NCBI GenBank assembly: GCA_022702705.1
Contig: CM040422.1
Span: forward strand, 39,641,270-39,705,269
Source of the DNA: Papilionanthe hookeriana x Papilionanthe teres
Taxonomy: Eukaryota; Streptophyta; Magnoliopsida; Asparagales; Orchidaceae
Direction of reading: 5' to 3'
DNA length: 64,000 nucleotides
Below the pieces are notes generated by a model, which was not told where the DNA came from, did no database searches, and saw only the letters and a list, made by a program, of their open reading frames with translations. Each line of letters opens with the position of its first letter. Position 1 is the first letter of the stretch. The position numbers were made by a program, and so were the translations under genes. This document shows, piece by piece, positions 57,462 to 64,000 of the stretch.

Positions 57462-59289
57462 GGAGAGGCTGGAGGGCCTCTCAGGGGGAGTTAGGGATCG
57501 GGATCGAGCTGCTCTTAACAAGGAAGAACAATCTGCAATGGCCACTGGGCATAGGGCAACTCAGCAAGGGAGAATTTCAATGCTTGGCTCCTTCCAATGT
57601 CTCGTCCATGGCATTTTCCGGCGACCCAGGCGGCTGGCCGGCAGGCATGAGTCACCATCTTGACAAGGGAGGTCAGGGCTTGGCAATGGTGAATTCAATT
57701 GGGTTTGGACATGTGTAAAGGAGTTGGATCAAAGTGGCATGGGGGGCATGACTATTTTGGCTCTAAATGGGTCAACCCATCCTTTTGGGCTCGGTGCACC
57801 ACCCAAGACTTGGTTTAGACTAAAGAGAAAGTGATTTGGCTCAGCTTGATTAGTGGGGTCAAGTCACAATCCAAGTACAATTAGAATTAAACATGGTTTA
57901 AGGGAGACATGGAAATGGTTAATCACCTTAAGGGAATGTGGAAAGGATCTCCTCCTTTTGCCCAATGTGGTAAGGTTACATGTGAACAACTCACATGGCT
58001 TGCATGTGGCTTAAGAGTGGCTTCATGGCTTATATATGGCTTGGAAAAGGGGGCTTGGTTTCATGAAAGTGGGTTTAAGGAATTTTGATGTTTTAGTGGA
58101 CAAATTTCATGAAGCTTGATTTGGAACTATTAGGTCATTGATTTTGGAACTTAGGAAGTGTTTTAAATTATGGGTATGATGAGAGAAATTTCATGTGAGC
58201 TTTTGGAATAAGTTTTGGGCTTTTAAATTTGTTTTGGGTGGGTTCTTTAGGAAGGATTAAGAAAATGGGCTTTTTAAGCTTGGAAATAAATTGGTGGATG
58301 GGAAATTTGTAAAAGTTTGGGCCAAGTAATTGTTGGGTTTGGTTTAGGGATGTTTCATGAGTAATTTGAAACAAATTTGAGGTAGTTTGGGTTTGAATTG
58401 GGTTGAATTTGGGCTTTTTGGTAAAGTGGCCAATGGTAGGCCAAATTGGGTTAAGTTGGGCTAATGTTAGACTAATGTTGAAATTGGTGTGAAATTAATG
58501 TTGAGAAATGTTTGTAGGGCTGTTTCAAAGAGGTTTCAACTTCGGTTGGGTTTGGATTTTGGGGTTTAGGCCTATTTGGGTTAGGTTTAGGTGTAGGCCC
58601 ATGTAAGGTGTTTTGGCTTTGGGTTGAATTTGAGTTGGGTTTCGGTTCAAATTTTTGGCAAATCATGTTGGTGTTTTGTTTGTAGGGATGTTAGGGAAAG
58701 TTTAGAAAATATTTGGGGTTAATTGGGGTTGAATGGGGTTAGTTTGGGCTAAGTTTGGGTCATGGGTCCAAATTGGGCTTTAAGGTCAAAAGTGAAATTG
58801 GAATCAAATGCCAATCAAATTGGGCTTGGATTTGGTCTAGATTGGTGTTGGGGATATTGAATTGAAGTTTAGAATTGAATTGGACCAAAATTTGTGTCAA
58901 TTGGGTAGGTTTGGTTTGACATTGGGTTTACTTTGGGTTAAAATGGGTCAAATTGGGGATTTTGACAAAAGTGGCCTGAATTGACAAAATTGCCCCATGG
59001 TGTAGTTGAACAAAATGAAATTTAGAATAGTTAGGATTTTTTGGAATTTTTTGGGAATTTTTAGAAATTTTTGGATTTTTAGGTCAAGAGGGGCATTTTG
59101 GTAATTTGGAGGGCATTGAGAGTATTTTCTGGAATTTTGGGTATTTTGGGTAAAAAATGATCAATTTGAGTGGTGGGAGAATGTTTAGGATTGATTTTGA
59201 GGAATTTGGATGATTTTGGAGAATTTTGGAAAATTTGGGTAATTTCAAGGGTTTTGGGTAGGCTAGGCGGGTCTGAGGTCCCGGGGGTC

Positions 59290-59384
59290 AAAAATTGAAA
59301 ATTTAGAAAATTGAAAATTTAGAAAATTGAAAATTTAGAAAATTGAAAATTTAGAAAATTGAAAATTTAGAAAATTGAAAATTG
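59290..59384. repeat. 16-bp minisatellite aaaattgaaaatttag
   Basis: Five full copies plus a partial one, where the 3' LTR of the same element (about 19229-19257) has a single copy. Confidence 0.9.
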
Positions 59385-59909
59385 GGTAAATGTAAGTGGA
59401 ATGAAATCATTTTGGTTGAGCCATGAAGCCATATCAAGCCCACATGAGCCATGAAGGGACTTATTTGAGGTATTCACTATGTTGTTCCTAACCCTCTCAG
59501 CCAAGGGCTTAGGGGTTAAGGACCATCCATGTGAATCACCTTCATGAGTCAGAAGGTCAAGTTGGGTAGGGGTGTGGTTTTAGAAAGTGTGTGAAAGTGT
59601 AATGCATAAGTGTAGTGTGTGTGTAAGTCAGCCCTCACCAGACCAGGCCACCCAGGGCAGTCCTAATGCCAAAGAGTCCTATAGAAACTCATCCTTTAAA
59701 CTTCCACATTTGATCTCAACCCTCTAGGTGATTAGGGGTCTACAATCAAGTTTGGAGAGTTTGCAGGGAGTTAAGAAGTGGTTTGAATTTCTGAGTGGTG
59801 GGTCCCAATTCTAATCCTCTAGTATAGTCAAAGGAAAAGCCTAAGGCTAGACCCTGAGTACTAAAAACAAAAAAAGGAAGAGAAGACCTCATCAAAAATG
59901 AGGTCAACA

Positions 59910-59914
59910 TCAGC
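59910..59914. repeat. Target-site duplication of D, right copy
   Basis: tcagc, as at 12429-12433. Confidence 0.9.
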
Positions 59915-60180
59915 ATTGAAGTAGAAGGAAGCTCCAAAGAAGATAAAGAAACAATGATGATAAGTCGGAAGAAGCCTCAATTTAAGATTTCTATGGATAG
60001 GGCCAACGTTGGTGACTGGGTCCAAATCTTAAAGAATAGGGCCTTGGACTCTCAAGAGGATAGACCCACGTTGTCAATCAATGGACGATATCTCAAGAAG
60101 TACTAGACGACATGACGAATCTGAAGAAAGATTTTCATTCCGATGTAGAATAGAGCCAGCGGCTGTGACTGGGTCCAAAT
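59915..60180 (+). pseudogene. Element B coding remnant after D
   Basis: One frame reads IEVEGSSKEDKETMMISRKK, FKISMDRANVGDWVQILKNR and PTLSINGRYLKKY before stops. The last part resembles the integrase end of D (LPINGRYLNMYYAT). If so, B has lost RT and most of integrase by internal deletion. The assignment is tentative. Confidence 0.4.
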
Positions 60181-60600
60181 AGTGTAATAGAATAAAGTTA
60201 AATGAATTAATGTAAATTTTCTCACAAAATAAAATATACTTGTCAAAATTTCTAAATCTCTAAATCTTATAAAACTAAATTATATAAGATAATGTCATTA
60301 AAACTTAAAAAATAATTTGTTTGTCCTTGTTCTTTTTCACACAAAACACCACCCACTGATATTTCCCCTATTTATTTGTGCAGGTGGTGTCGGTTTGCGA
60401 GTTGGCGTTTGCTTCCATAAACAACTTGGACTTCACATTTTGAAGAAAGAAACACACAAAAGGAGACTACAGACATGAAGTCAATGAAGAAGAATGGTCG
60501 TAGAGAGACCGAGCAGACTTTAAGATATGGAGGGAGTTCGTTGACTCACACCTCCTCACCGTGAGATACGGTCAAGTCCCATCTATGATCACTACTCCAA
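60181..60600 (+). other. Element B spacer before ORF3
   Basis: AT-rich, then a pyrimidine-rich stretch ending TTTGTGCAG at about 60375-60383, which resembles a 3' splice site. No gene is supported. Confidence 0.4.
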
Positions 60601-61851
60601 ATGGTAATCTTATTCTTTGCTTCATACGAAAGAGTTCCAGATGCATCATTGGCGCGTACAAAAATAAGAAATGAAAATCGCCTCAAGCGTCGCCTCTTAG
60701 ACAAACTGGAGAGGATACAAACTCGGGAGATAGCCATCGCGATATCACCCATTCCAAAAGATACTAACAATCCTGAAATTAAAGAAACTAATGTCAGCGC
60801 ACCGCGCACCGATACTGAGCCAGAGGTCGCAGAGGATCCCACGCTAACATTGGATCCAATGGAAGAAATTTTGACTGGGTGTCTGACTTGCAACTCGGGT
60901 TTACCCAGACTGCCTACGGTGACAGGGGCATTTTCAGAATGCCCAGAATGTCATGTTTTACTGCTTGAGGAGTATGGCACATTTGAAACGTATGCAACTA
61001 CCTCAAAGTTACTTAGTAGTTGGTAATACCTTGATGTGGAGCCGTACATATCACAGTTCGTCCTACCACCGCCACAGCCGTGAGGAGTTCTAGACTACAT
61101 CATGGAAAAGAATAGAAAAATCATAAAATAAGAATTTTAACATCACGAAGACATACGAGGAAAAATTATCAATATCTTGGAAGGATTCGAGCTATACAGT
61201 GATGTATTCTCGAGGAAGGATGAATAAGAAATTTTGTACTGCATTGACACTCTTGAGACATTGGGCAGAGCAGGTCCCTTGAGGCCGAGAACTTATTCAG
61301 AGCTTTCGAAATGGAAATGAGGAAAAGGTAGAATCACTATTCAGTGTGGCTGTTGCTACAATTTCGTTAAGGATCGATAAGGCAATCCCCCGGGAATCTT
61401 ACAACATGATGAGGTGGATCAGATTCCACCGCAAATCAAGAAGATGATAAAAAGGATGGTCGAGTGGCACGTGTTGCCTTCAGACTATATTCCAAACAAC
61501 TGCATAATAAATATTTATGAGGATGGGGACTGTATCCTGCCTCATATCAAACACCATGACTTTTTGAGGCCCTTCTGTACGGTATCCTTTATAAGTAAAA
61601 GCAATGTCTTGTTTGGACGAGAAAATCAGATAGTCAGACCAGGAGAATTTCAAGGTTCTGTTAAAATCCCCCTACTAATTGGATCAGTACTGGTGTTAAA
61701 AGGAAATGGAGCAGACTTAACAAAGCACTGCATCCCAGAAGTTACTAGAAAAAGGGTGTCAGTCACCTTCAGAAGAATAGATGAAGATAAAGCGCCATTT
61801 TACTATGAGTCGGATCCAGAACTAGAGAACCTTCATCCTTTGTCACTGTGA
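60601..61851 (+). pseudogene. Element B ORF3: diverged AlkB-like protein
   Basis: One continuous frame of 417 codons interrupted by about seven stops but no frameshift. It aligns with D's ORF3 from roughly EPYISQ (61041) onward: GKIINILEGFELYSDVFSRK, GRAGPLRPRTYSE, QCGCCYNFVKDR, GNPPGIL, VLPSDYIPNNCIINIYEDGD, HIKHHDFLRPFCTVSF, GNGADLTKHCIPEV and VSVTFRRIDEDKAPF. The iron-binding HxD is His-Ile-Lys (61543-61551), while the distal His and the R-x-S-x-T-F-R arginines remain. The N-terminal part differs and contains two C-x2-C pairs (GCLTCN and SECPECH), a possible zinc ribbon absent from D. Likely dead. Confidence 0.8.
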
Positions 61852-61904
61852 CAGCAGTACCTCCGGATGTTCGGGAAGGGATCAAAGATAATGTGCCTTG
61901 TTTA

Positions 61905-62199
61905 GGGTTGTGAGAATGTAGTAAGTGTGGTGTAAGCTCCAGACCTCCCAGGGTAGATCCTAAGGTATAACCACCTATAGGAGACTTCCCCTGGTCTTTC
62001 TTATGCTTTATCTCTTCCTCCCGAAAGTTGGAGGTTAAGCCTTAAGCATATGAAAACTCCCAGTAAAGTGAGAATGTTTGAATTTCTATGGGAAGGGTTT
62101 CATGGCTAGTCTTCTAAGAATGTAACTAGGAGAGTCCTATGGCTAGACACTAGGCTATTCTAAAGAGAGACTAGACCTTAACCAAAAGTGAGGTTAACA
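61905..62199 (-). mobile_element. Fragment F: 5' end of a related Ogre-like LTR
   Basis: On the minus strand it starts TGTTAACCTC and matches, with many differences, the first few hundred bases of the C/D LTRs (CTATAGG, CTTAGGA, CCCTGGG, TTACACCACACTTAC in the same order). It abuts the RT of element E at 62200, as if its parent had inserted there. The rest is missing; ORF3 of B in the opposite orientation lies just to the left. Confidence 0.7.
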
Positions 62200-62200
62200 G

Positions 62201-62490
62201 CCCTTTCGATTATGTAATGCGCCTGTAACATTTCAAAGATGTATGATGTCAATTTCTAGTAATATGATTGATAATGGAATAGAAGCTTCTATGGATGATA
62301 TTTTCATATTTTGGAACTTCATTTGATGCTTGCTTAAATAATTTAGAAAAAATTTTTAGAGTTATGAGAAAAAACAAATTTTGTTCTAGATAGGGAAAAA
62401 TGTCAATTTATGGTTGCAGGAGGAATTGAGATCAGGCAAAAAATATCTGAATATGGCATGGAAATAGATCCTGTAAAAATTTAAATCATC
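62201..62490 (+). pseudogene. Element E reverse transcriptase fragment
   Basis: Begins inside RT at PFRLCNAPVTFQRCMMSI and reaches the catalytic box MDDIFIF, where both aspartates are present. A one-base insertion follows at once (GTSFDACLNNLEKIF continues in another frame). Element A has the same region with a mutated box. Confidence 0.82.
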
Positions 62491-63060
62491 GTGAAACTAT
62501 CACCTTTAACTACTGTGAGAGGGGTGAGAAATTTTTTAGGACATGCTGGTCTCTACAGGCGTTATATTAAAGAATTTTTAAAGATTACTAGGTCTCTGTG
62601 CCAACTTTTAGAAGAAGATAAGAAGTTTAATTTTAATGAAGAATGTTTAAATGCCTTTGAGTTATTGAAAGAAAAATTAATCACTGGCCCTGTACTAGTT
62701 ACACCTGATAGGGAGAAACCTTTTGAACTTATGTGTGATGCCAATGATTATGCCATTGGAGCTATTTTAGGACAACGGTATGATAAAATTTTCAAAGTTA
62801 TATACTATGCTAGTAAAAGTCTTAATGAAGCTCAAATTAATTATACCACTACTGAGAAAGAGTTACTAGCAATTCTATATGCTTTTGAAAAATTTAAGCC
62901 ATACTTAATTGGACAAAATGTATAGTCCATACAGATCATTCTGCTATCAAGTATTTAATGCAAAAGAACGATGCTAAGCCAAGAATAATCAAATGGGTAC
63001 TTCTAATGTAAAAATTTGACATCATGATAGTAGATAGAAAAGGATTTAACAATCAAATAG
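62491..63060 (+). pseudogene. Element E RT connection and RNase H
   Basis: The open frame 62491-62925 reads NFLGHAGLYRRYIKEF, CDANDYAIGAILGQRY and TTTEKELLAILYAFEKFKPY. After a frameshift it continues as HTDHSAIKYLMQKNDAKPR and VDRKGFNNQIADY. The RNase H catalytic residues are visible (Asp in CDAND, Glu in EKELL, Asp in HTDHS). Confidence 0.85.
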
Positions 63061-64000
63061 CTGATTATTATGTTGGTTGGAACAACATGAATTATCTGAT
63101 TTTGAAGATGAAATCACAGAAACTTTTCCTGATAGCAACTTTATAATATCAAGGAATGGAATTTACCGTGGTATACTGATATGGTGAACTATATTGCAAG
63201 TGATATTTTACCACCTGAATTTCCTATGAAACAATAAAAATATTAAGTATTATTCCAAAATATATTTTTGGGATGACCCATGTTTATATAAAGAATGCAA
63301 GGATCTAGTTAGTAGGAGATGTGTGCCTTCTGAAGAAATGAACCAAATATTTACAGATGCCATGATTCTAAATTTGGGGGACATTTTAGAACTGAAAAAA
63401 TGCACTAAAAATTTTACAATCTGGATTATGTTGGCCTACTCTTTTTAGGGATGTTAATAAATAAATTAAAACTTATGATCGATGTCAGTGAGTAGGTAAT
63501 ATTTCTAGAAGTAATAAAATGCCCTTAAATTTTACATTAGAAGTAGAAATCTTTGATGTTTGGGAATTAGATTTTATGGGACCATTTATTCCTTCATTTG
63601 GGAATATATATATTAATAGTAGTGGGTTATGTATCAAAATGGATTGAAGACATAGCTTTACCAAGATGTGATGCTCAATGTTTTTCAAAATTTTTAATGA
63701 AAATTTTTTTTACAAGATATGGAATGCCGAGAGTTATCATTACAGATGGTGGATCTCATTTTAGAAATAATCTGATTCAGAGATTGACTGAAAAATATAA
63801 TATTATGCATAGAATTTCAACTACTTATCATCCCCGAACAGGTGGTTTAGCTGAAGTATCTGATCGCGAAATTAAATGAATTTTGGAGAAATTAGTAAAT
63901 CATCAGAAATTAGATTGGTCTACGAGAATAAATACTGTATTATGGGCATATAACATTGCTTATAAAACTCCTATAGAACTGTCTCCTTATAGACTGATTT
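63061..64000 (+). pseudogene. Element E integrase, incomplete
   Basis: The zinc region is heavily broken (about 63180-63500; the cysteine pair reads TYDRCQ, one Cys lost). The catalytic core is clearer: VWELDFMGPFIPSFGN (first Asp), GYVSKWIEDIALPRCDA, RVIITDGGSHFRNN (second Asp) and GGLAEVSDREIK (Glu), then a stop and LEKLVNHQKLDWSTRINTVL. It continues past the window end. This is the part that element A has lost. Confidence 0.85.

Larger units (their letters stand above)
12434..59909 (-). mobile_element. Element D: giant Ogre/Tat-like retrotransposon (27.2 kb without C)
   Basis: LTRs in the same orientation lie at 12434-19787 and 52462-59909, with PBS, gag-pol and an accessory ORF3 between them on the minus strand and a perfect 5-bp TSD outside. 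Subtracting C (20,271 bp plus its 5-bp TSD) leaves about 27.2 kb. The Tat/Ogre assignment rests on the second RNase H, the C-x2-H-x4-H-x4-C gag zinc knuckle, the PBS type and the very long LTRs. The coding regions contain stops and frameshifts, so it is not autonomous now. Confidence 0.92.
52462..59909 (-). mobile_element. Element D 5' LTR (7448 bp)
   Basis: Minus-strand start TGTTGACC at 59909 and end GCCGTACA at 52462. It is slightly longer than the 3' LTR because of small duplications: a 12-bp one near 52490, one in the AT tract near 54600-54700, and the 16-bp repeat at 59290-59384. No genes. Confidence 0.94.
62200..64000 (+). mobile_element. Element E: Athila-like retrotransposon, partial
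   Basis: Plus-strand RT, RNase H and integrase similar to element A, cut on the left by the LTR end F and running off the window on the right. Frameshifts and stops throughout. Confidence 0.8.

Overview
This window is repeat-filled DNA from a flowering plant, probably a dicot with a large retrotransposon-rich genome; I cannot name the species. It holds no ordinary host gene, tRNA, rRNA or CRISPR array. Almost all of it is a nest of at least six Ty3/gypsy LTR retrotransposons from two lineages: Athila-like (A and E) and very large Ogre/Tat-like elements (B, C, D and a solo LTR end, F). Assignments rest on protein motifs, primer-binding sites (PBS), paired LTRs and target-site duplications (TSD) read directly from the sequence.

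Layout. 1-10155: Athila-like element A, minus strand. Its 5' LTR is at about 8269-10155, followed by a tRNA-Asp-type PBS, gag, protease, RT, RNase H and a truncated integrase, then an accessory region with a broken 'putative plant transposon protein' ORF; its 3' LTR lies outside the window. A sits in the gag of element B (plus strand; gag-protease at 10176-12426, remainder at 59915 to about 61904). B is interrupted by element D (12434-59909, minus strand), bounded by the TSD tcagc. D is interrupted in its integrase by element C (24251-44521, plus strand), bounded by the TSD cccac. To the right of B are a 0.3-kb end of a related LTR (F, 61905-62199) and a decayed Athila-like element E (62200-64000, plus strand) that runs off the window.

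Without C, D is about 27.2 kb, with LTRs of 7.35 and 7.45 kb. It carries an ORF1-like/gag region, protease, RT with two RNase H domains (the second being the extra one typical of the Tat/Ogre clade), integrase, and a third ORF downstream of integrase. C is 20.3 kb with 7.05-kb LTRs and keeps only gag-like sequence, so it looks non-autonomous. The four copies of this LTR type make up about 28.9 kb, or 45% of the window.

The most notable content is ORF3 of D (21611-23083) and its relative in B (60601-61851). Both encode an AlkB-type 2-oxoglutarate/Fe(II) dioxygenase-like domain resembling plant ALKBH9/ALKBH10 RNA demethylases, downstream of the pol region. In D the 491-codon frame has no frameshift but five in-frame stops, and a strong 3' splice-site-like sequence lies just before its ATG. 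The Asp of the HxD iron-binding motif is Asn in D and Lys in B. Other points of interest are complementarity between the leader and the polypurine-tract (PPT) region in both C and D, a conserved leader hairpin, tandem repeats in the 3' UTRs, and a GC-rich palindrome family in element A.
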